7,374 bases of DNA from an uncultured Lachnospiraceae bacterium (GTDB taxonomy: Bacteria; Bacillota; Clostridia; Lachnospirales; Lachnospiraceae), in the NCBI GenBank assembly GCA_910579805.1, contig CAJTWM010000041.1, positions 1-7,374 on the forward strand, written 5' to 3'. Below are positions 1 through 5,568 of this stretch, in pieces. The translations under genes were made by a program, and so were the position numbers. How positions within the stretch are numbered: the first letter of the stretch is position 1; every line of letters starts with the position of its first letter. A model generated the notes under the pieces. That model was not told the DNA's origin, ran no database searches, and saw only the letters and a list, made by a program, of their open reading frames with translations.

Positions 1-2
1 AT

Positions 3-172
3 CGAAGAACTGATGAAAATTTAAAAATCCGCAATTTAGGATTTGAGTGGGAGTAAACATTCATGCGTTTGTCGTGGCCGCAGCCCTAGAAGTATTGCAT
101 CAACGGCCTAAAAATGGTAAGATATGGAGCGGACCGGCGAAAATAATTCAGGCTAGTGTCTTGTCTCGCTGA
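3..172 (+). pseudogene. Possible frame-broken 3' remnant of an unidentified gene
   Basis: Two stop-delimited stretches read like one continuous protein tail if a single frameshift is allowed near position 47-53. Frame 3 reads RTDENLKIRNLGFEW and stops at 54-56. Frame 2, from 47 to the TGA at 170-172, reads through IHAFVVAAALEVLHQRP and ends in GPAKIIQASVLSR. The residue pattern (a hydrophobic helix followed by a basic segment) is protein-like. However, about 40 open codons are expected by chance fairly often, and I do not recognise the family. Alternatives are a 41-codon small ORF starting at GTG 47 behind a weak AGGA at 38-41, or plain non-coding DNA. In frame 1 the first 24 bases read IEELMKI and a stop, which could instead be the true end of an upstream gene. 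Confidence 0.2.
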
Positions 173-211
173 TAAGTAGGTTTGACTAATTACCAACAAG
201 ACAAGACACTA
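154..211. repeat. Large perfect inverted repeat (13-bp arms, 32-base loop)
   Basis: The left arm TAGTGTCTTGTCT (154-166) is the exact reverse complement of the right arm AGACAAGACACTA (199-211). If A212 is bulged, two further pairs (152-153 with 213-214) extend the stem. No T-run follows on either strand, so it is not a standard intrinsic terminator. It lies directly upstream of the lipoprotein gene, and the loop contains TTGACT (182-187), a possible -35 element. It could be a regulatory hairpin, a protein-binding palindrome, or the abutting ends of a decayed mobile element. The sequence alone does not decide between these. Confidence 0.6.
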
Positions 212-230
212 AGCGTATTTGAAAAGTAAC

Positions 231-236
231 GGGAGG
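231..236 (+). promoter_or_regulatory. Ribosome binding site of the lipoprotein gene
   Basis: GGGAGG lies 11 bases upstream of the ATG at 248. A nearer ATG at 240 is in another frame and opens only a short reading frame that soon stops, so 248 is kept as the start. Confidence 0.6.
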
Positions 237-247
237 CAGATGCGGTT

Positions 248-1627
248 ATGCGCAATAGAAATACTAAAATACTGTGTATTTTTATGATTCTTTTATTACT
301 TATTGGTTGTAACAAAGAAGAAGCTTTAAAATCAACGGAAGATCAGGCAGTTTCAGAAGAATCCCATTTGGACATAGAAGAATCCTGCACAATTCCTATA
401 GAATCCGAAACGGCATCTGAATCTGTCCCGTGTTTGGCAGAAATTCCGGCGCTGCCGTTAGAAGGACAGCAGCTTTATGATTTTGTATCTGACGGTTGGG
501 AACTTTTAGACAGCGTGGAATTGGATTTTAATCAAGACGGCAGGATAGATTATGTAGGCGTTTTAGAGCAGCCTGAAACGGAAGAGGGAGACTATTCCGA
601 CAATTCTCTGCGCATTCTATTTGCAATAGAAAGTCAGGAAGAAGGGTATCGTTTGTCTTTTCAGGATGCCAATCTGATCCGGACAAGGGAAGAAGGCGGC
701 GTTTATGGAGATCCGTACCTTCCCCTGACAGCAGAAGATAGTTCTTTTACCACACACAGCTACGGTGGAAGCGCATGGCGATGGGATGAAGATTTCACAT
801 ACACATATAAAGAGGGTACATGGTATCTGACCGCATCAGAGTATTCTTCAGGATACGGTGTCTATATTACTTCGCATCATTTGGATAACTGGGAAACCGG
901 CGTAGGGATCAGAGAAGAGAGAAGTTCGGAAGTTGAAAATATGGAAGAGCATTGGGAAGAAGAAATGCCGGAATATGATATCGTTTATGAACTTACGTTG
1001 GATGAACCGATGACTCTTTCGCAAAGAGGAATGCGTTGGTGGCTGGCAACGGACAGAAGGACAGATTGGGAAACGGCATCCATACGGTTTGCAGACGGGA
1101 TCGAACTTTTGGCGGAACAGATAAAATATCCGGCACAAATGACGTATTTTGATTATAATGACGAGGAACGGGTTCTTTATACTTTTTTGGAGGAAAACAG
1201 CGGACTTTACTATTTAGCCATGTACTGTTTTTCAGACCGGTCGCTTTGGATCTTAGAAAAGTCGGAAACGGCTATGGATGACGTAGAATTCTACAAAGGA
1301 AAAATTTATTATACGACAGAAATGAAAGAAGTTTCTCATAAAGAAAAAGACGGACAATCCGTAAAAGAGACTGACAGAGTGGGCATATTATTAAACAGGA
1401 TGAATGCGGACGGGACGCAAAAGGAAAAGATTTTCGAATACCGGTATTCCAAAACAGAACAGGAGATCCCGGAAAACGGTATTCCTTATTTGGCATTTAT
1501 TTATGAAATCAGCGGAGATGAAATTGTGGTAGAGGTATATATAGGAGACGGTCAGGCGCACCCGTTTTATCGGATGAATACGGATGGGAGCGGCGCGCGC
1601 CAAATCGGACAGGTTCCCAACCCGTAA
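248..1627 (+). CDS. Secreted lipoprotein of unknown function with EF-hand-like loop and propeller-like repeats
   Basis: The 459-residue product begins with a lipoprotein signal: basic RNRNTK, a hydrophobic core at residues 9-19, and lipobox LIGC with the lipidated cysteine at 21. Cleavage by signal peptidase II would anchor it on the outer face of the membrane. An acidic Ser/Glu-rich linker spans about residues 22-66. Residues 93-101 (DFNQDGRID) match an EF-hand or dockerin-like calcium loop of the kind also seen in VCBS/FG-GAP proteins. The C-terminal half carries two related units, NRMNADGT (383-390) and YRMNTDGSG (441-449). These resemble the strand-turn units of TolB- or DUF5050-type beta-propellers, which suggests a partial propeller. 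No catalytic motif is visible. The start is supported by GGGAGG at 231-236 and by the signal peptide. No clear terminator separates it from the transporter gene 107 bases downstream, so read-through is possible. The function is unknown. Confidence 0.85.
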   Translation: MRNRNTKILCIFMILLLLIGCNKEEALKSTEDQAVSEESHLDIEESCTIPIESETASESVPCLAEIPALPLEGQQLYDFVSDGWELLDSVELDFNQDGRIDYVGVLEQPETEEGDYSDNSLRILFAIESQEEGYRLSFQDANLIRTREEGGVYGDPYLPLTAEDSSFTTHSYGGSAWRWDEDFTYTYKEGTWYLTASEYSSGYGVYITSHHLDNWETGVGIREERSSEVENMEEHWEEEMPEYDIVYELTLDEPMTLSQRGMRWWLATDRRTDWETASIRFADGIELLAEQIKYPAQMTYFDYNDEERVLYTFLEENSGLYYLAMYCFSDRSLWILEKSETAMDDVEFYKGKIYYTTEMKEVSHKEKDGQSVKETDRVGILLNRMNADGTQKEKIFEYRYSKTEQEIPENGIPYLAFIYEISGDEIVVEVYIGDGQAHPFYRMNTDGSGARQIGQVPNP

Positions 1628-1703
1628 CATATCTCTTTTTACAAACCGTTATCTGTCCGGAACAGCAGTCCGATTTTGACCCGCTGCCCGGTAAAATAAA
1701 GAG

Positions 1704-1737
1704 AAAGGAACAGGGAAGATTCCCTGACAAAAAAATG
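1704..1737 (+). promoter_or_regulatory. Hairpin-separated Shine-Dalgarno and start codon of the transporter gene
   Basis: AAAGGA (1704-1709) is the only good Shine-Dalgarno sequence, but it ends 25 bases before the ATG at 1735. Between them CAGGGAA (1711-1717) and TTCCCTG (1720-1726) form a perfect inverted repeat, realistically a 6-bp stem with an AGAT loop. Folding it would shorten the effective spacing to about 9 bases. No purine-rich site lies at the normal distance from the ATG; the sequence there is TTCCCTGAC. No alternative upstream ATG, GTG or TTG is in frame in this leader. The layout resembles phage T4 gene 38 and gene 25 leaders, in which a hairpin brings a distant Shine-Dalgarno close to the start. 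Confidence 0.5.
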
Positions 1738-3141
1738 AAAAAAGAAAAAAACAGAAATGCATTTTCCGGTTCGATCGGATTTGTGCTGACAGCGGCAGGA
1801 AGCGCTGTGGGTCTTGGAAATATATGGAGGTTTCCGTATTTGGCGGCAAAGGATGGAGGCGGGCTCTATCTTGTCGTTTATTTGATATTGGCGGTTACGT
1901 TTGGATTTTCCCTGCTTACGACAGAAATAGCGATAGGACGGAAAACAAAGCAAAGTCCCCTGACTGCCTACGGCAAATTAAAACCGGGCTGGGGATTTCT
2001 CGGTATATTTGCCTGCCTTGTTCCGGTCATTATCATGCCTTATTATTGTGTCATAGGAGGCTGGGTCGTTAAATACTTTCTGGCATATCTGACAGGAAAC
2101 GGAAATACGACGGCTTCGGACGGATATTTTACGGAATATATTACGGGAGACTGGCAGCCCCTTTTATTGATGGCAGTTTTTCTGTTTATCGTAGCCGCTA
2201 TCATTTTCAGAGGCGTCAATAAAGGTATTGAGGCATTTTCTAAAATACTCATGCCTTTGCTGTTATTGCTTGTTATAGGAATTGCAGTCTTTTCCCTGAC
2301 GATTCGCTATCAGGATGCGCAGGGCGTGACGAGAACAGGAATGGAAGGCTTTGGGATCTATGTGATCCCGGATCTGGAAGGGATGACTGTGAAAGGATTT
2401 TTTACGGTATTGTTAGACGCGATGGGACAGTTGTTTTTCAGTTTGAGCGTTGCAATGGGAATCATGGTGGCGTATGGTTCTTATGTCCGGGACGATGCCA
2501 ATTTGGTAAGTTCCATTGCGCAGATAGAGATCTTTGATACGGCAGTCGCGTTTTTAGCGGGAGTCATGATCATTCCGGCGGTATATACCTTCATGGGAAG
2601 GGAAGGCATGGCGTCCTCCGGGCCAAGTTTGATGTTCGTATCCCTGCCCAAAGTATTTTCGTCCATGGGCAGAGTAGGAAATCTGGTAGGCTGTCTGTTT
2701 TTTGCAATGGTACTGTTTGCGGCGCTGACCAGCGCAATATCCGTTATGGAAGCGGTAGTATCCAGTTTTATGGACAAATTTCATATTTCAAGGGTTAAAG
2801 CGGCGGCCATTGAAACCGGTATTGCTCTTGTGGGCGGCATTGTCGTATGCCTTGGTTACAATAGACTGTATTTTGACATTACACTGCCGAACGGGGCCCA
2901 CGCTCAGGTACTGGATATCATGGATTATGTCAGCAACAATTTTTTCATGCCCTTAGTGGCTATCGGAACCTGTATTTTAATAGGCTGGGTCGTAAAGCCG
3001 GAAACGGTTGTCGACGAGGTGGAGAAATCCGGAGTAAAATTCGGAAGAAGACGGTTATACCGAATGATGATCAAATATATCGCTCCGGTGTTACTGGTAA
3101 TCCTATTATTGAAATCTCTAGGCATATTGACAATTATATGA
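1735..3141 (+). CDS. Sodium-dependent neurotransmitter symporter (NSS/SNF) family transporter
   Basis: This 468-residue membrane protein is a bacterial member of the NSS (SLC6-like, LeuT-fold) family. The family couples inward sodium flow to uptake of amino acids or related amines. The N-terminus carries the family signature AAGSAVGLGNIWRFPY (residues 20-35), which forms the unwound sodium- and substrate-binding part of TM1, followed by the GGG turn into TM2. The TM3 motif YYCVIGGW and the TM6 segment GQLFFSLSVAMGIMVAYGSY are also typical. The length fits the shorter bacterial branch (Tyt1 and MhsT type), and the hydrophobic segments are compatible with 11-12 helices. The substrate cannot be read from the sequence; tyrosine, tryptophan or another hydrophobic amino acid is common in this branch. 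The start is fixed by the conserved N-terminus, although the leader is unusual. Transcription should end at the hairpin at 3222-3273. Confidence 0.95.
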   Translation: MKKEKNRNAFSGSIGFVLTAAGSAVGLGNIWRFPYLAAKDGGGLYLVVYLILAVTFGFSLLTTEIAIGRKTKQSPLTAYGKLKPGWGFLGIFACLVPVIIMPYYCVIGGWVVKYFLAYLTGNGNTTASDGYFTEYITGDWQPLLLMAVFLFIVAAIIFRGVNKGIEAFSKILMPLLLLLVIGIAVFSLTIRYQDAQGVTRTGMEGFGIYVIPDLEGMTVKGFFTVLLDAMGQLFFSLSVAMGIMVAYGSYVRDDANLVSSIAQIEIFDTAVAFLAGVMIIPAVYTFMGREGMASSGPSLMFVSLPKVFSSMGRVGNLVGCLFFAMVLFAALTSAISVMEAVVSSFMDKFHISRVKAAAIETGIALVGGIVVCLGYNRLYFDITLPNGAHAQVLDIMDYVSNNFFMPLVAIGTCILIGWVVKPETVVDEVEKSGVKFGRRRLYRMMIKYIAPVLLVILLLKSLGILTII

Positions 3142-3221
3142 TTTAACTTATGGATGTAAGTTTACCGTAAAGGCTTGTGTAACGTCCTGTATCAAAAAAG
3201 AATAAGTCGGTTCGCAAAGAG

Positions 3222-3273
3222 AGGGTATCCGGATATCTGCGCTAAATACGCAGATAATCCAGATACCCTTTTT
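3222..3273 (+). terminator. Strong, probably bidirectional terminator between convergent genes
   Basis: AGGGTATC (3222-3229) pairs with GATACCCT (3262-3269). After one C/A mismatch, 3231-3241 pairs with 3249-3260 with a single bulged A. This gives about 19 base pairs closed by a seven-base loop (CTAAATA, 3242-3248). On the + strand TTTTT follows immediately (3269-3273), which fits an intrinsic terminator for the transporter transcript. On the minus strand the stem is followed by CTCTCTTT, a weaker T-rich run, so it may also end the repressor transcript. The repressor stop codon (complement of 3242-3244) lies in the loop. Confidence 0.88.
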
Positions 3274-3850
3274 GAATATCAAAACTTTTTTCAAAAATAT
3301 CGGCCAAAGCGGCCAGCGTTTTGTTTGTCTGTTCCGGATGCGTCTGCGCAGACTGATTGTCCAAAAGTACGGTCAGCAGGATCAGGACGATCTTGGCAGT
3401 TTCCGCCGGCGTTGCACAGCGCATACATCCTTCCGTATTGCCCTGCCTGATGATGTCGGCTACTACGGGACAAAGATTCTCCGTCATGATCTCTACATAA
3501 CGCCTGTGCAGAAGAGCGCTTTGCTGCTTTTCAAAAAAATTCATGGATTCCTGACGGGACAGTTCTAAAGAGGATTCACGGCAGGCTTTAAAAATCAACT
3601 GCAGCTTTGTCAGCGCATCCAGATCCGGGTCGGAGATCAGCCGCTTGCTGGATTCGATGATCTGGGCGTGGGAACGTTCGATCACGCTGTTGATGATCTC
3701 TTCTTTGGTTTCAAAATAATAATAGATGCTTCCCTTTCCGATCCCTGCTTCTTTGGCGATATCGCTGACCGAGATAGACTGGGCGCTTTTTTTATTCATC
3801 AACCGCTGCATGGCGTCTATGATTTTTTCCTTTTTGTTGTTATTCTGCAT
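3242..3850 (-). CDS. TetR/AcrR family transcriptional regulator
   Basis: The 202-residue protein has the TetR layout. Residues 7-52 form an N-terminal DNA-binding domain with the helix-turn-helix SVSDIAKEAGIGKGSIYYYF (27-46), followed by KEE, which starts helix 4. The all-helical C-terminal domain (about 55-200) would bind a ligand and dimerise; such domains diverge too much for the ligand to be predicted. GGAG (complement of 3859-3862) lies eight bases before the ATG, which supports the start. The gene is divergent from the SCP2-hydrolase-condensation-carrier group. The intervening gap contains two palindromes suited to a TetR dimer, so it most likely represses that group until an acyl or lipid-like effector binds. 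That role is inferred from position. The palindromes lie more than 45 bp upstream of its own likely promoter, so autoregulation is less certain. Its last codons double as one arm of the terminator at 3222-3273. Confidence 0.93.
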   Translation of the reverse strand: MQNNNKKEKIIDAMQRLMNKKSAQSISVSDIAKEAGIGKGSIYYYFETKEEIINSVIERSHAQIIESSKRLISDPDLDALTKLQLIFKACRESSLELSRQESMNFFEKQQSALLHRRYVEIMTENLCPVVADIIRQGNTEGCMRCATPAETAKIVLILLTVLLDNQSAQTHPEQTNKTLAALADIFEKSFDIQKGYLDYLRI

Positions 3851-3926
3851 GACCTAAGCTCCGTTTAACTGATTTTTGACTGATATGTTGACGTTTTTTA
3901 TTTTGTTTCCATATGTCAATGTTCAA

Positions 3927-3955
3927 ATTATAGAGGATATATAAAGCTTTTTCCA
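3927..3955 (-). promoter_or_regulatory. Probable sigma-A promoter of the TetR gene
   Basis: On the minus strand a perfect -10 TATAAT (complement of 3927-3932) lies 17 bases downstream of TGGAAA (complement of 3950-3955), a 4-of-6 match to TTGACA. Transcription would begin near 3920, leaving a leader of about 70 bases before the repressor ATG. This is a consensus match only. Confidence 0.5.
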
Positions 3956-4003
3956 CTTATTTTTCTATTTTAACACAAATTTTAGAAACTGAGAATAGTT
4001 TGA

Positions 4004-4020
4004 CTTGACCGATGGTCGAA
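4004..4020. promoter_or_regulatory. Operator 1, 17-bp palindrome overlapping the -35 element
   Basis: CTTGACCGATGGTCGAA is an imperfect palindrome. It matches the second site at 4048-4064 at 13 of 17 positions, including an identical ATGGTCGAA right half. Its size and its place in the divergent gap next to a TetR gene make it the likely repressor site. It covers the candidate -35 TTGACC (4005-4010), so binding would block RNA polymerase. Confidence 0.65.
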
Positions 4021-4033
4021 AAAGTGTTAGAGT
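4005..4033 (+). promoter_or_regulatory. Probable promoter of the SCP2-hydrolase-condensation-carrier operon
   Basis: TTGACC (4005-4010) is a 5-of-6 match to the -35 consensus, and TAGAGT (4028-4033), 17 bases further on, is a 4-of-6 match to the -10. Transcription would start near 4040, just before operator 2. A second TTGACT at 4000-4005 has no good -10 at the right distance. The call is moderate: the -10 is weak, but the overlap with operator 1 makes sense. Confidence 0.42.
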
Positions 4034-4047
4034 TAGCTTGTTAATAA

Positions 4048-4064
4048 TTCGACTAATGGTCGAA
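4048..4064. promoter_or_regulatory. Operator 2, perfect 17-bp palindrome
   Basis: TTCGACTAATGGTCGAA has perfect 6-bp arms (TTCGAC and GTCGAA) around a five-base centre. Its centre is 44 bp from that of operator 1, about four helical turns, so two TetR dimers could sit on the same DNA face. It lies just downstream of the predicted transcription start, where a bound repressor would act as a roadblock. Confidence 0.68.
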
Positions 4065-4108
4065 AAAGTAAAAAAGATAGAAGTATAAAGACGGCCTATC
4101 TTATGTGG

Positions 4109-4114
4109 AAGGAG
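4109..4114 (+). promoter_or_regulatory. Ribosome binding site that selects the GTG start at 4124
   Basis: AAGGAG lies nine bases upstream of the GTG at 4124. The in-frame ATG at 4103 lies upstream of this site and has no comparable purine run before it. The Shine-Dalgarno sequence therefore decides in favour of GTG 4124. Confidence 0.75.
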
Positions 4115-4123
4115 AACAGGAAC

Positions 4124-4453
4124 GTGACATACGAAGAATTAGTGAACGAGATCCGCAATATTTTTATGAAAGCGGATGTCAGCGGGATCAAAGATCATCT
4201 TGCATATCAGTTTAATGTAACAGGAGAGGCGGAAGGAGCTTTCTATGCGGAAGTGTCGGAAGGAAAACTTTCGATAGAGCCGTATGAGTATTACGACAGA
4301 GACGTGGTTTTCACTATGACGGCAGACACTCTTTTAAAAATCGCAAAAGGCGAGCTGGATGCAATCTTTGCATACACCACCGGAAAACTGAAAGTAGACG
4401 GAAACATTGATAAGGCATTATTATTACAGAAATTTACCAAAGGAAATAAATAG
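4124..4453 (+). CDS. SCP2 (sterol carrier protein 2) domain lipid-binding protein
   Basis: This small soluble protein (109 residues from GTG 4124, or 116 from ATG 4103) consists of a single SCP2-type domain. Supporting features are an N-terminal helix, strands around YQFNVTGEAEGAFYAEV and KLSIEPYE, the segment DVVFTMTADTLLKIAKGELDAIFAYTTGKL, and the C-terminal KVDGNIDKALLLQKF. The last two are characteristic of the family, whose members hold fatty acyl chains, sterols or other hydrophobic ligands in a tunnel. No catalytic residues are expected. As first gene of the TetR-controlled group, followed by a hydrolase, a condensation enzyme and a carrier protein, it probably binds or shuttles a lipid substrate or product. 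This is inference. Sterols are unlikely as the ligand in such a bacterium; an acyl chain is the simpler guess. The GTG start is chosen because of AAGGAG at 4109-4114. Confidence 0.88.
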   Translation: MTYEELVNEIRNIFMKADVSGIKDHLAYQFNVTGEAEGAFYAEVSEGKLSIEPYEYYDRDVVFTMTADTLLKIAKGELDAIFAYTTGKLKVDGNIDKALLLQKFTKGNK

Positions 4454-4545
4454 AAACGGCAGAGTCCGCACTGTCTGATGGCAGAAGGGCAGACAGGAAA
4501 TTCAGACAGGTGAGCGATAGGCTGATTAAAGTTTTGCGTAGGAAC

Positions 4546-4552
4546 GGAGGAG
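4546..4552 (+). promoter_or_regulatory. Ribosome binding site of the alpha/beta hydrolase gene
   Basis: GGAGGAG lies four bases before the ATG at 4557, or six if GGAGG is the paired core. It is among the best Shine-Dalgarno matches in the window and fixes this start. Confidence 0.8.
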
Positions 4553-4556
4553 TATT

Positions 4557-5513
4557 ATGAAAGGTTATCATTGGCTAATGACAGCAGGCGCGGCCGTTTT
4601 GGGGACAGCCGCATTGACGGAAGGAATCGCGGCATATTTTTTCAGAAGAACGATCATCAGGCAGAATGCCGTTACGGAAAGAACGATGAAGATGTCGGGA
4701 ACCGATTGGAGCATATACGGTGAAAAGATAAAAGCCTTAAAAGAACCGGTGCTGGAACAACCGCACGAAGATGTATTCATACAGTCAAAGGACGGTTTAA
4801 AACTCCATGGGACTTTTTTTAAAAAAGGAAACAGTAAAAAGGTCATGATTGGATTTCATGGCTATACCGGAAAAGGCATGAGCGATCTGCTCGGAGTCAG
4901 TAATTTCTATCTTGCCCATGGTTATAGTATCCTGTTGGTAGACGAGCGTGCACACGGGGACAGCGAGGGAAAGTACATCGGCTTTGGCTGTCTGGACAGG
5001 GAAGACGCAAGGGAATGGATCCGCTATGTGATAGAGCAGATTGGTGAAGAATGTGAGATCTGTCTGCACGGCGTTTCTATGGGCGGAGCGACTGTGTTGA
5101 TGGCCAGCGGCCTTGATCTGCCCGAACAGGTAAAAGCCATCGTTTCCGACTGTGCGTTTACTTCCGCATGGGATGTGTTTGCCCATGTACTTAAGACAAT
5201 GTACCACATTCCGGCGCTGCCTATTTTAACGGCTGCGGACCAAATGCTGCAGAAACAGGCCGGTTACAGCTTAAAGCAGTGTAACGCGGCTGAAGAAGTA
5301 AAAAAGGCAAACGTGCCGATTTTATTTATCCATGGCAATAAAGATACTTTCGTTCCCTATCGTATGTGTTACGAACTTTATCATAATTGTGCGTCCCTGA
5401 AAGATATTATGATCGTAGAGGGGGCTTCTCATGCGGAGAGTTTTTATAAAGAACAGGAAAGATATGAACAAAAGCTGGACGCATTTTTAAAAAAAGCAGA
5501 AATAGAAAACTAA
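4557..5513 (+). CDS. Membrane-anchored alpha/beta hydrolase (serine hydrolase)
   Basis: The 318-residue protein has a hydrophobic N-terminal segment (about residues 5-29) that looks like a membrane anchor or uncleaved signal. An alpha/beta-hydrolase domain spans about 70-312. The expected elements appear in order: oxyanion-loop FHGYTG (100-105), the strand VDERAHGDSEG (128-138), nucleophile elbow HGVSMGG with Ser174, acid loop HGNKDTFVP with Asp263, and GASHAES with His292. The triad is therefore complete. This arrangement is shared by lipases, esterases, thioesterases and the YqkD/Bem46-like families, so the substrate cannot be fixed. The gene sits between the SCP2 gene and the condensation gene on the same strand, so a lipid-ester, thioester-release or product-processing role is plausible but inferred. 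The 103-base gap upstream has no clear terminator; the gap to the next gene is short. Confidence 0.92.
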   Translation: MKGYHWLMTAGAAVLGTAALTEGIAAYFFRRTIIRQNAVTERTMKMSGTDWSIYGEKIKALKEPVLEQPHEDVFIQSKDGLKLHGTFFKKGNSKKVMIGFHGYTGKGMSDLLGVSNFYLAHGYSILLVDERAHGDSEGKYIGFGCLDREDAREWIRYVIEQIGEECEICLHGVSMGGATVLMASGLDLPEQVKAIVSDCAFTSAWDVFAHVLKTMYHIPALPILTAADQMLQKQAGYSLKQCNAAEEVKKANVPILFIHGNKDTFVPYRMCYELYHNCASLKDIMIVEGASHAESFYKEQERYEQKLDAFLKKAEIEN

Positions 5514-5557
5514 GATATTTTATTGCAGTTAGGCCAAATTTTAGATGGAACAAGAAT

Positions 5558-5566
5558 GGGAGAAGG
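5558..5566 (+). promoter_or_regulatory. Ribosome binding site favouring the ATG at 5569
   Basis: GGGAGAAGG precedes the second in-frame ATG (5569), with GGGAG six bases away. The first ATG at 5545 has only a weak AGG eleven bases upstream. The case for 5569 is moderate, since the purine run lies inside the longer reading frame. Confidence 0.45.
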
Positions 5567-5568
5567 AT

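Noticed and set aside
25..44. Small terminator (AAATCC and GGATTT arms) at the left edge
   Set aside because: A 6-bp AT-rich stem followed by GAGTGGG with no T-run is too weak.
181..191. Additional TetR operator half-site (GACTAAT) upstream of the lipoprotein gene
   Set aside because: Only seven bases are shared with operator 2 and there is no palindromic partner, so chance is the simpler explanation.
154..211. Intrinsic terminator
   Set aside because: The stem is strong, but the loop is 32 bases and neither side has a T-run.
1676..1702. Promoter TTGACC/TAAAGA ahead of the transporter gene
   Set aside because: The spacing is only 15 bases and the -10 is poor. It is possible but not strong enough to list; read-through from the lipoprotein gene is equally plausible.
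3175..3868. Plus-strand open reading frames opposite the TetR gene
   Set aside because: The minus-strand frame encodes a clear TetR protein with its own ribosome binding site and promoter. The plus-strand frames have no recognisable motifs and one begins upstream of the terminator stem.
4103..4123. Upstream ATG start for the SCP2 gene
   Set aside because: Its first codons contain the AAGGAG that serves the GTG at 4124, and nothing Shine-Dalgarno-like precedes 4103. The extra seven residues are not part of the SCP2 fold.
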